Positions 17,949-26,208 of a stretch of DNA of 64,000 nt are shown here, in pieces. The translations under genes and the position numbers were made by a program. Source of the stretch: DTU053 sp012520115 (lineage in GTDB: Bacteria; Bacillota; Clostridia; Oscillospirales; Acutalibacteraceae). The notes below the pieces were generated by a model, which had not been told where the DNA came from, did no database searches, and saw only the letters and a list, made by a program, of their open reading frames with translations. Every line of letters begins with the position of its first letter. The stretch's first letter is position 1. Location of the stretch: positions 744,001 to 808,000 of the forward strand of contig JBMNNB010000003.1 in the NCBI GenBank assembly GCA_050953725.1, given 5' to 3'.

Positions 17949-19472
17949 TCAGTTTTCGCATTTCAGCAGACAATAATCGTCCGTTTCATAAACGACCTTC
18001 AATTTCGGGTCGTCTTTCATGCGGTTGAATATCCTCCAGCCTTTGTTGACAAGTATATGCGTAAAGTCATATTCCTCTATCAGCTCACGGTAGTCCTTTG
18101 TGCCTCTGGATATGAAATCAAAATATTCACTCAGATAGTCCTTTACGCCGTTGTTGGATTTAAGGAAAATCTCCGCCCGGGCATCGATATAGCAACGCAG
18201 CCCACGGAACTCACAGTAAGCGCCCGTATTAAAATCCGTAAACAGCCGTATATCTGATTTTTTTTCTCCCGAATCCTCAACAAGATAATCCACAACAGGC
18301 TCCAGCAGCTCGGCTTTCTCATCTATGCGGGTTCCGGCAAGCCCGTAAATCGGATAAACCAGACAGCCGATGCAGACTAAAGCGTAAACAATACAGGTGA
18401 GCGTTTTTATAAACGGGCGAGGACTGTTCTGCTTCGGGGGCTGCTCTGCCGCATCCGCTGTGGGCAAGTCCTTCGACTTCTTCTGCATACCGCTGATTTT
18501 CTCGGCGAGGAAGGGCGTTGCGGCAATAATGAAAATGCAGATATTGCGCTTTGCCATCATCGCTGCGGCGATGCCGCCGACCAGCAAAAGAAACGAGCGA
18601 AGGTGCAAAGGTCTTCCGTCGGCAAGCATAAAAAACATCGCCGCAAAAAGAAGACAGATAATAAAAATCCCGAATATATCGTTTGCCGCCACGGGATGCA
18701 GCTCACTGATATACAAAGACATATCATCGCTTAATGAGCGGAAAATCAAAAGCATACCCCTAAGGCCGTAAGGATTGCAGAAGCCCGCCAGTAAGGTCAA
18801 CACCAGAGTGCCTGCCGGCCATTTCCAGGAATAGGAGCGGTCTGCCTGAAGACACAGGAATTTAACAGGCAGCGTGTCTGCGATATAGGGCACTATCAGC
18901 ACGGGTATCATCAGCCACAGCGCAGCGTGACAATTGACCTCCACTATTGCAAGCAGCGGAATTATAAGCAGCGGCAGCTTTTTGCCCTTCCTTGCATAAA
19001 GCTCCAGGATGAGAAGCTCCGCAATCCAGCAGATAAACGAGATTACCTGCGGACGGGTGACGAGAAACATACGGAAAAGGAAAAACAGGCCGAATGAGGT
19101 AAAATACAAAGCCCACCGTCCCGAGCCGTTAGTGGTAAGCCTGCAAAGGCGGTACATAAGAGCATATATGACAGCTCCGGCAATTAAGGCGACCAGCATC
19201 ACACCGATTTTACCCAGGGTCTTGTATACGACCCAGAACAGGCCGTCGGCGAGCCATTGCTGCGCTACGTAGGAAAGCCCTTCGTGGATGGTAAATGGCT
19301 CGGTATAAGGTATGCCTTTTTCCAAAACAAATCGTCCGTTGTTTAAAATGTGCCATATATCAGGGTCAAGCTGAAACGACACAAGGGTGAACGGTAAAAG
19401 GAACATCAGCAGATACAAAAGCCTGCTCAGAAGCCTGTCAGCCAGGTTGGTTTTCTCTTCCGGCTTATTCAT
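17949..19472 (-). CDS. polytopic membrane protein, GT-C-like glycosyltransferase
   Basis: 507 residues with about 10-11 hydrophobic helices and a soluble C-terminal domain of about 120 residues. The first external loop holds LDPDIWHILNNGRF, an acidic motif like the catalytic loop of GT-C enzymes that use polyprenyl-phosphate sugars, followed by the QQWLAD motif seen in GT39-like membrane proteins. The ATG has GAGGAGA upstream. It lies 88 bp downstream of a polyprenyl-phosphate sugar synthase-like GT2 gene, which supports a donor-synthesis/transfer pair. The acceptor is unknown. Confidence 0.7.
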   Translation of the reverse strand: MNKPEEKTNLADRLLSRLLYLLMFLLPFTLVSFQLDPDIWHILNNGRFVLEKGIPYTEPFTIHEGLSYVAQQWLADGLFWVVYKTLGKIGVMLVALIAGAVIYALMYRLCRLTTNGSGRWALYFTSFGLFFLFRMFLVTRPQVISFICWIAELLILELYARKGKKLPLLIIPLLAIVEVNCHAALWLMIPVLIVPYIADTLPVKFLCLQADRSYSWKWPAGTLVLTLLAGFCNPYGLRGMLLIFRSLSDDMSLYISELHPVAANDIFGIFIICLLFAAMFFMLADGRPLHLRSFLLLVGGIAAAMMAKRNICIFIIAATPFLAEKISGMQKKSKDLPTADAAEQPPKQNSPRPFIKTLTCIVYALVCIGCLVYPIYGLAGTRIDEKAELLEPVVDYLVEDSGEKKSDIRLFTDFNTGAYCEFRGLRCYIDARAEIFLKSNNGVKDYLSEYFDFISRGTKDYRELIEEYDFTHILVNKGWRIFNRMKDDPKLKVVYETDDYCLLKCEN

Positions 19473-19560
19473 ATATCTTTCTCCTCAGAACATTTTATAG
19501 CGGACCGCAGGAGCATCAGAGCACTGCGACCCGCATAACAACAAAAATCAAAACTCTTTT

Positions 19561-20346
19561 TCAGCTGAGCAGCCAAAGGCAAAGCAGCACGATAACTGCC
19601 GCAATTAAAAGCAACCCTGCGGCAATCACGCCGATGACCCTAAGCGGATGACGTCTGAAGATAAGGGCGGCAAGCCTTAATAATATTTTTGCGCCGTCTG
19701 AAAAGGTATGCAGCTTGGACTGGCTTCCCTGAGGCCTGTCCCTGTAAAGGATGGGAACGCTCATTACCCTTTTGTGGTTTTCCACCGCATAGACCGTCAT
19801 TTCCGTTTCAATCTGAAAGCCGCCGGACAGGACCGCCGGCAGATTCTCGGCAAATTCACGTGTAAACGCACGGTATCCGGTCATGGCATCGGTGACCTTG
19901 GTGCGGTAAAAGAAGCCGATAAGGCCGCACACCAATTTGTTTCCGAAATTGTGGAACGGCCTCTTGTTTTCAGACGTGTAGGTGGAAGACAGCCTGTCTC
20001 CCACCACTAAATCCGCCTCGCCTGAGAGGATAGGCTGCACAAGCTGCATAGCCGCCTCTGCCGGGTAGGTGTCGTCTCCGTCGACCATAAGATAACAGTC
20101 CGCTTTGATTTCCCGCAGCATTGTTTTAACCACATGCCCCTTGCCCTGCTTCGTCTCTCTGCCTATGCGGGCACCGGCTGCAAGTGCTATCGAGGCTGTG
20201 TCATCAGTGGAGTTGTTGTCATATACATATATTTCGGCATCGGGAAGCGCAGTGCGGAAATCACGCACGACCTTTTCGATTGTCATTGCTTCATTATAGC
20301 AGGGGATAAGAACAGCAACTGCCGCTTGGGGGTTGTGTTTCTCCAT
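19561..20346 (-). CDS. GT2 family glycosyltransferase (polyprenyl-phosphate sugar synthase-like)
   Basis: 261 residues. A GT2 domain begins VAVLIPCYNEAMTIEKV, with NNSTDD and the metal-binding DGDDTYP; a later MTGYRAF segment is typical of DPM1/ArnC-like enzymes. The C-terminus has one or two hydrophobic helices (GVIAAGLLLIAAVIVLL). Enzymes of this type move glucose, mannose or similar sugars from a nucleotide donor to undecaprenyl phosphate. The next gene downstream is a GT-C-like protein that could use the product. Confidence 0.85.
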   Translation of the reverse strand: MEKHNPQAAVAVLIPCYNEAMTIEKVVRDFRTALPDAEIYVYDNNSTDDTASIALAAGARIGRETKQGKGHVVKTMLREIKADCYLMVDGDDTYPAEAAMQLVQPILSGEADLVVGDRLSSTYTSENKRPFHNFGNKLVCGLIGFFYRTKVTDAMTGYRAFTREFAENLPAVLSGGFQIETEMTVYAVENHKRVMSVPILYRDRPQGSQSKLHTFSDGAKILLRLAALIFRRHPLRVIGVIAAGLLLIAAVIVLLCLWLLS

Positions 20347-20400
20347 TTTTTCTTTACTCCAGTGCTTATTTTAGACCGATTATAGCCCGTCAGTCTGACT

Positions 20401-21609
20401 TTACGGCAGCAGACCTCTGATGACCTCGGAGATTTCCTTTACATCCATCAGCTTCGGCACGGGATACAAGGGGTTCGCCTCTTTTAAGGCTCTGCGGGCT
20501 ATGGTGTCGATGTCCTCTGCCTTAAGAACATCTATCTTGTCGGGAATGCCCATCTTTCTGTTCATTTCCTTAATGGCCTCTATGAAGTTCTTGGCCTTTT
20601 CTTCTTCGCTTGTTGCAGCTCCGGCGGCACCTGTCAGGTCAGCCAGCTTCGCAAGGCTCTTGTATGCGCTCTTGCCGTAGGCCTCCAGCACATGGGGCAT
20701 TACTATGGCGTTCGCAAGACCGTGGGGCACATTGTAAAGGCCGCCGAGGTTATGTGCAATGGCGTGGACATAGCCCACATAAGCCCTTGTGAAAGCAAGG
20801 CCGGCAAAGTATGAGGCTACAAGCATATTCTCCCTTGCCTCGATGTTCTGGCCGTTCTGATATGCTTCAAACAGGTTCTCAAAGACCAGCTTAGCTGCCT
20901 TTTCAGCCGCAGCCCTTGTGTCCTTTGTATTGCTCTTTCCGATATAGGCTTCGACTGCATGTGTCAGAACATCCATGCCCGTGGCCGCCGTGATGTGAGG
21001 CGGAAGGCTTACGGTCAGCTCAGGGTCAAGCACTGCGTACTTGGGACGCAGACTCGGGTCGTTGACGGGATACTTCTCATGGGTCTCTGGGTCGGAAACG
21101 ACCGCAGCAATCGTGGTCTCCGAGCCGGTGCCGGCTGTGGTGGGTATGGCAAACAGCGGCGGAAGCTTCCTTAAGACCTTGAACATGCCCCTCATCTTCT
21201 GAACGGGCTTTTTCGGCTTGACTATGGACGCTCCGCAAAGCTTTGCACAGTCCATGGGCGAGCCGCCGCCGAAGGCTATAATGGCCTCGCAGCGGTTGTT
21301 TATATACATTGCCTTCGCTTCGCTTACATTAGTAATTGTGGGGTTGGGCTGGGTGCCGTCATAGACAGAGTAGGCAATGCCCTCTTTTTCGAGATTCTCA
21401 ATAAGGGAATTGTGCAGCCCGAGCTTCGTCAGACCCTGGTCCGTCACGACAAGCACGTTTTTAATGCCTTTAGCTTTGATAATTGAGGGAAGTGTCTTAA
21501 CTGTGCCTGCTCCGGTAATAAGCTCCGGCTCTCTCCACGGGAGTAAGTAAGCTCCCACACGAAAAGCTGCCTGATAGGCTCTGCAATATGCCTGATAAAT
21601 AGGATTCAT
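20401..21609 (-). CDS. iron-containing alcohol dehydrogenase
   Basis: 402 residues, the usual length of group III alcohol dehydrogenases. The NAD(P)-binding motif GGGSPMD, the family signature TTAGTGSE, and metal ligands in GMDVLTHAVEAY and GYVHAIAHNLGG...PHG are present. It reduces an aldehyde or oxidises an alcohol in the cytoplasm, probably in fermentative redox balance; the substrate cannot be assigned. The ATG has AAGGAAGG upstream. The gene ends 54 bp before the GT2 gene, so cotranscription is possible but not needed functionally. Confidence 0.95.
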   Translation of the reverse strand: MNPIYQAYCRAYQAAFRVGAYLLPWREPELITGAGTVKTLPSIIKAKGIKNVLVVTDQGLTKLGLHNSLIENLEKEGIAYSVYDGTQPNPTITNVSEAKAMYINNRCEAIIAFGGGSPMDCAKLCGASIVKPKKPVQKMRGMFKVLRKLPPLFAIPTTAGTGSETTIAAVVSDPETHEKYPVNDPSLRPKYAVLDPELTVSLPPHITAATGMDVLTHAVEAYIGKSNTKDTRAAAEKAAKLVFENLFEAYQNGQNIEARENMLVASYFAGLAFTRAYVGYVHAIAHNLGGLYNVPHGLANAIVMPHVLEAYGKSAYKSLAKLADLTGAAGAATSEEEKAKNFIEAIKEMNRKMGIPDKIDVLKAEDIDTIARRALKEANPLYPVPKLMDVKEISEVIRGLLP

Positions 21610-21689
21610 TCCGACCTTCCTTTCGTTTGCTTTGCATTATTTTCCTGAATCTATTATATAATTTTTTTACAGTTTGTCCATAGTGCAAA

Positions 21690-21720
21690 AAAATAAAGCC
21701 CGAAGCTCATGCCTCGGGCT
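21690..21720 (-). terminator. terminator of the secreted phosphatase gene
   Basis: AGCCCGA (21697-21703) pairs with TCGGGCT (21714-21720); the A/T-run 21687-21696 supplies U residues on the minus transcript. Confidence 0.8.
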
Positions 21721-21731
21721 GTTATTTTAAA

Positions 21732-23186
21732 TCACTTTAAAAGCATCTTGAAGTAAGAGAGAATGCACTGAATGATGTGCTGGAAGAAGTTTACTATGTT
21801 CTTTGCATAGTTGTTTGCAAGGCTTGTATCAAGGTCTACCCAGTCCTCTTTTGCTGCGCCGTCGATGGTCTTGAGGATTGCATACTGGTCGAACAGCTCA
21901 ACCTCGTTGTTGTTGTCGACGTCTACGGTATATGCCTTGTAGACAAGACGGTCGCCGTCAATCTCAAAGGTTGTGAACATCGATTTGTCGGGCTGAGCGG
22001 CAACAGCTGCAACGTCAAGAATCGGAGCGTCTGCGTTCTGGTTTACCTGATATCTCTTTGTGCCTGCTGTGTTCGGAAGGATATGAGTAATACCGGAGGG
22101 GTTGACCTCGAACTGGGTCTCAACGCCGTTGTAAACCTCGGTGATGACCTCGGTCGGAACGACCTTGCCGTATGCGGTTGACTTTGACCTGTAATACATA
22201 TGGTCGTGACCGGTGATTACAAGGTCTATGTCAAGCTCCTCGACTACCGGAAGAACACGGTTCCTGAGAATGACCGTATCGGGCTTGTTTACGTTCTTGC
22301 CTGCGGAGTAGAAGGGACGATGCATAATAAGTATCTTCCACTTGGCGTCGGACTTGTTCATATCGTTCTGGAGCCAGTTAAGCTGCTGCTCGGACATGGG
22401 ATACATGTCGTTGGAGTTCAGAACGGTGATATGTGCATTGCCGTAATCGAAGGAATAGTAAACGCCTGTTACGCCGTCACAGCCGGGGCCCTTCTTAAGG
22501 TTGAACTGATTCTCGAACCAGTGCCACTTAAGGTTGCCGTCGTGGTTGCCTGCAACGGGAACGAAGGTTGTGTTGGTCAGAAGGTGTGAGAAGGACTTGA
22601 AGAACCACTCCCACTCGTCGTTGGTGCAGTCGTTTACGAAGTCGCCCGCATTGACAACGAACTCAGCGCCGGGCAAAGTTGCAAAGCCGGCTTCAAGAAC
22701 CTTGCTTGCCTTAATGAAGTTCTCTTCTCTGCTTGCCTGAACGTCGGCAATGGCTAAGAAGGAGAACTTGTCGTCGCCGTCATTTGTCCTGAATGTGCCG
22801 ACCTCACTCCACTTGTTGGAGTCAAGGTCGCCCACACGGTAGGCATACCTTGTGCCGGGGGTAAGGTCTTGAGCTGCTGCTTTGTGATAAAAATAGCCGT
22901 TAAAGAAGTTGTCCTCACCTGAATAATACTTGATTTCACCGACAGGATTGCCTTCCTCGTCGATTTCATAAAGCATTACATCCGAATCCATAATGCCCTT
23001 AGTGGCCCATGAAAAGCCTCTTGCCGTCTGACTGTCGCCGTACATGGTGACATTGACCCTTGTTATGTCGCTGTCGACCCTGATGTCCTCAGGACCGAAG
23101 CCGGCAGTAGCCGCAAAGGGTACAGAGGCAAAAATCATAAGGGCGAGAATCAGGCTTAATACTTTAAAGCCTATTTTTCTGTTCAT
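21732..23186 (-). CDS. secreted purple acid phosphatase-like metallophosphoesterase
   Basis: The start ATG at 23184-23186 has GGAGG 8 bp upstream and opens a signal peptide (MNRKIGFKVLSLILALMIF, ending near ATA-GFG). 484 residues: an N-terminal fibronectin-like domain (residues about 25-125), then a calcineurin-type phosphoesterase with GDFVND, GNHDG, HRPF and GHDHMYY ligands. The C-terminus is an amphipathic hydrophobic helix (KNIVNFFQHIIQCILSYF) with no sortase motif. Likely extracellular phosphate release from organic esters. Confidence 0.9.
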   Translation of the reverse strand: MNRKIGFKVLSLILALMIFASVPFAATAGFGPEDIRVDSDITRVNVTMYGDSQTARGFSWATKGIMDSDVMLYEIDEEGNPVGEIKYYSGEDNFFNGYFYHKAAAQDLTPGTRYAYRVGDLDSNKWSEVGTFRTNDGDDKFSFLAIADVQASREENFIKASKVLEAGFATLPGAEFVVNAGDFVNDCTNDEWEWFFKSFSHLLTNTTFVPVAGNHDGNLKWHWFENQFNLKKGPGCDGVTGVYYSFDYGNAHITVLNSNDMYPMSEQQLNWLQNDMNKSDAKWKILIMHRPFYSAGKNVNKPDTVILRNRVLPVVEELDIDLVITGHDHMYYRSKSTAYGKVVPTEVITEVYNGVETQFEVNPSGITHILPNTAGTKRYQVNQNADAPILDVAAVAAQPDKSMFTTFEIDGDRLVYKAYTVDVDNNNEVELFDQYAILKTIDGAAKEDWVDLDTSLANNYAKNIVNFFQHIIQCILSYFKMLLK

Positions 23187-23404
23187 TTTAAAAACCTCCA
23201 GTAATCTGCATAAATAGCGATAACTATACATTTACAGTTTAAAGCCAAACGGAACGCTTGTCAAGACAACAATGTGAGAATAGTACAAAATAAAAGGGAC
23301 CGGAAGGACTTAATTTGTAAAAATATACGTCAAAGGAATTTAAGGGCATAAGAACAAAAATGCAGTAAATAATTATCATAAAAACTTAAAAAGAGGATGA
23401 TGAG

Positions 23405-24289
23405 ATGAATTACCGTACCGACCTTGTATTGGAGCGCAGAGAGCTTGTGGGCGAGGAGCCGGTGCCCGGTGTCAGTCAGACCACAAGGGAAAAGGAGAAC
23501 GCAAAAGTAACCGAGATTCAGGTACAGACCGAGGAGGGCGCAAAGGCCATAGGCAAGCCCGTAGGCAAGTATATTACGGTCGAGGTGCCGGATTTTTCAA
23601 AGGAGACGGATTTGCTCGACGGCAGACTGAACGCCATAGCCGACGAATTGAAGGCCCTGCTGCCCACAGAGGGCACGGTGCTTGTGGTGGGACTCGGCAA
23701 TAACGACATTACCCCCGACGCATTGGGCCCCAAGTGCGTGAGCCAGATTTTCGCAACAAGACACATAGGCAGCGACCTTGCCGCCTCAATCGGCCTTCCG
23801 GGACTCAGGTCAGTAGCAGCATTAATGCCGGGCGTTCTGGGTCAGACGGGCATGGAAACGGGCGAAATCGTTGCGGGCGTGGTGCAGAGAATCAAGCCCA
23901 CCGCAGTAATTACGATTGATGCCCTTGCAGCCCGCAGACTGTCGAGGCTCGGCAACACGGTGCAGATGTCCGACACGGGAGTCAGCCCCGGCTCCGGCGT
24001 GGGCAATTCCAGGGCCGAAATCAGCGAGAAAACCATAGGCGTAAAGGTAATCGCAATGGGCGTGCCAACTGTTGTGGACGCAGTAACCCTTGCGTCTGAT
24101 ATTATCGGAGAAAACGGCGGCAACTCAAGGATACCCGAAATCGAAATAGACGAAAAATACGGCCAGATGATGGTCACACCCCGTGAAATCGACCAGATGA
24201 CCGAAAGAGCCGCAAAGCTTATCTCCCTTTCAATCAACACCGCCCTCCAGCCCTCACTGTCGGTTGACGATATTATGTCGCTTGTATAA
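23405..24289 (+). CDS. gpr: germination protease GPR
   Basis: 294 residues. It begins MNYRTDLVLERRE, matching the RTDLA...E region that precedes autoprocessing in GPR, and contains VVGLGNNDITPDALGP and the LGQTGMETGEI block typical of the family. GPR cleaves small acid-soluble spore proteins during germination. Its presence shows a spore-forming lineage. The ATG lies 5 bp after GAGGATGATGA. It is followed by spoIIP, the usual neighbour in many Firmicutes. Forespore-specific promoter boxes are not clear enough to mark. Confidence 0.96.
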   Translation: MNYRTDLVLERRELVGEEPVPGVSQTTREKENAKVTEIQVQTEEGAKAIGKPVGKYITVEVPDFSKETDLLDGRLNAIADELKALLPTEGTVLVVGLGNNDITPDALGPKCVSQIFATRHIGSDLAASIGLPGLRSVAALMPGVLGQTGMETGEIVAGVVQRIKPTAVITIDALAARRLSRLGNTVQMSDTGVSPGSGVGNSRAEISEKTIGVKVIAMGVPTVVDAVTLASDIIGENGGNSRIPEIEIDEKYGQMMVTPREIDQMTERAAKLISLSINTALQPSLSVDDIMSLV

Positions 24290-24393
24290 TACACGTCAAA
24301 AATCCACCGCCCCGGCAAGCAGGAAGCTCTTTTCCCGCTTTGTCCTGCCACTTAAAAACAAAGCGAGGGCGGGCTTTTAATTCGCCTCAAACC

Positions 24394-24422
24394 GAATAAA
24401 CCCCCCGAAAAAATCATAGTAT
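24394..24422 (+). promoter_or_regulatory. possible sigma-E-type promoter of spoIIP
   Basis: GAATAAA (24394-24400), a 14-bp spacer, and CATAGTAT (24415-24422) resemble the mother-cell sigma-E boxes that drive spoIIP in Bacillus. Resemblance only. Confidence 0.35.
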
Positions 24423-24469
24423 TTCTTGAAGCATCTTACTGGTAAAACAAGAATTCGGGGGGCAAAAGA

Positions 24470-25690
24470 GTGCGTGGCGAAAACAATAATTCAGGGCTTG
24501 GCTTCAAACAGAGCCTCGTCTGCCTGTTATCCTTAATAATAGTCGTATCTGCGGCATATTTCGGCCCGCGGGTGACTGAATTTCTGTCGCCCTACGCCCT
24601 TGTGGCGGCGGGCGTGATTCTGCCTGAAGGGGGCAAGGGTCAGCTCGAAAAGATGGCCATAAACAACCTTGCGAAGGTAAACGAGATTCAGGGCCCCGCC
24701 TTTTTGTCTAACACCGGCGGCAAAAAGCCCGTTGCCGACACTCCCGAAGCCGCAGAGCCGACCACCGAAACCGAGCAGCCGACCGCAAATCTGCCCGCTA
24801 AGCCCGTTTCGGCAAATATCGATTTCCTTAAAATCACCCCCGAGGACATTCTGACACGGATGAGCGCCGCAATAAAGACCGAGGACACCGAAAAGCATGA
24901 CGGCAAGGCCGTGAACAAGGAGTTCACAGCCAAGGACGCAAATACCGTATATAAAAAGGTCTATGTCAAGAACTCAACCACGAAGCAGCTCAATATAAAG
25001 TCGGAGCTGGAAAAGGGTATCGACCTTGAAATCAAGAACAGGCAGGACCCCTGCATTCTGATTTACCACACCCATACAACGGAGAGCTATGTGCTGAACG
25101 ACACGGGTACCTTCAACAGCGCCGAAACCGCAAGGAGCAGAGACGCCGCCGTCAATATGATTCGCATTGGCGAGGAGATAGCCAAGGGTCTTAAAGAGGC
25201 GGGCTTTAACGTAATACACGACAAGACCATACATGACGATGCCTATACGGGCGCATACGCAAGGTCAAGGCAGACCGTTCAGAAGTATCTCAAGCAGTAC
25301 CCGACCATTCAGGTCACCTTAGACATACACCGTGACGCAATCCATTACAGCAAGACCTCACGGGCAAAGCCCACCACGGTCATAGGCGGTAAAAAGGCCG
25401 CACAGATTATGATTATTACGGGCGTCGAGGAGGGCAATATCAAGAACTTTCCGAACTGGAACTCCAATCTGCGTTTCGCATTGAAGCTTCAGGAGAGGGC
25501 GCAGGATATGTTCGAGGGTCTGATGAAGCCCATTATGTTCTCCCCGAGAAAATACAATATGGATATGACAAAGTACTCCCTGCTGTTAGAAATGGGCACG
25601 GACGTCAATACTCTTGAGGAGGCGGCGTATTCGGGCAGGCTTGTGGGCGTGGTTTTAGCAGACCTGCTTAATGACTACACTAAAAACTGA
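24470..25690 (+). CDS. spoIIP: stage II sporulation protein P
   Basis: 406 residues from a GTG start with a GGGGGGC ribosome binding site. An N-terminal membrane anchor (FKQSLVCLLSLIIVVSAAYF) is followed by a Pro/Thr/Glu-rich linker and the amidase/endopeptidase domain with IYHTHTTESY, LDIHRDAI and a late LLEMG motif. SpoIIP works with SpoIID and SpoIIM to thin septal peptidoglycan during engulfment. It directly follows gpr. Confidence 0.95.
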   Translation: MRGENNNSGLGFKQSLVCLLSLIIVVSAAYFGPRVTEFLSPYALVAAGVILPEGGKGQLEKMAINNLAKVNEIQGPAFLSNTGGKKPVADTPEAAEPTTETEQPTANLPAKPVSANIDFLKITPEDILTRMSAAIKTEDTEKHDGKAVNKEFTAKDANTVYKKVYVKNSTTKQLNIKSELEKGIDLEIKNRQDPCILIYHTHTTESYVLNDTGTFNSAETARSRDAAVNMIRIGEEIAKGLKEAGFNVIHDKTIHDDAYTGAYARSRQTVQKYLKQYPTIQVTLDIHRDAIHYSKTSRAKPTTVIGGKKAAQIMIITGVEEGNIKNFPNWNSNLRFALKLQERAQDMFEGLMKPIMFSPRKYNMDMTKYSLLLEMGTDVNTLEEAAYSGRLVGVVLADLLNDYTKN

Positions 25691-25708
25691 CATCAAAGGT
25701 GAGGAAGT

Positions 25709-26053
25709 ATGAAAAAAAACGAGCTTAAATCGCTGCTCAGGGGCTATTGTATCTGCATCTGCATAGCCTCCGGGCTTTTAGGTCTTGCGGCGGGGGCGAC
25801 GGAAGCCGCCAACAGAACAAGAAGCCGAGGGCAGGGCATAAGCCCGCAGGTAATCGATTTGGAGGGGCTTAAAAGCTATGTGGGCGAAATCGCTCAGGCA
25901 GCGGCAAACCGCAGGAATGAGAAAAAGCCCGAAACCACAACCGAAAGTGTAGACTATTACGAATTCTATTCCGAACCGGGTATATACACCGAAGCACAAA
26001 GCACAAAGCCGCCGATGACCGAAGATGAAAGCACAAAGCCACCGACAGCCTAA
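25709..26053 (+). CDS. small exported or membrane-anchored protein of unknown function
   Basis: 114 residues, 18 bp after spoIIP with a GAGGAAG ribosome binding site. An N-terminal hydrophobic segment (YCICICIASGLLGLAAGA) with several Cys is followed by a low-complexity tail with Glu/Thr/Pro repeats (STKPPMTEDESTKPPTA). I recognise no domain. Its position suggests coexpression with spoIIP in the mother cell. It might be a divergent spore-coat or engulfment factor; this is speculation from context. Confidence 0.65.
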   Translation: MKKNELKSLLRGYCICICIASGLLGLAAGATEAANRTRSRGQGISPQVIDLEGLKSYVGEIAQAAANRRNEKKPETTTESVDYYEFYSEPGIYTEAQSTKPPMTEDESTKPPTA

Positions 26054-26064
26054 ACGACAGGCTA

Positions 26065-26096
26065 AAGGGCGGGAAGCAGCCCGCCCTTGTTTGTTT
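26065..26096 (+). terminator. terminator after the spoIIP unit
   Basis: AAGGGCGGG (26065-26073) pairs with CCCGCCCTT (26080-26088), followed by TTGTTTGTTT. Confidence 0.85.
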
Positions 26097-26112
26097 GCTC
26101 ACAAATAAATAA

Positions 26113-26141
26113 TTGTAAGGGACATAAAAGTGTGGTACAAT
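26113..26141 (+). promoter_or_regulatory. promoter of pgcA
   Basis: TTGTAA (26113-26118), 17 bp, TACAAT (26136-26141). Confidence 0.65.
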
Positions 26142-26208
26142 TCTGGTAAATCGTAGAAATATTCTGCTTTTAAAGTTTAAATAAATTGCAGTGTTTCAGG
26201 AGGATTCT

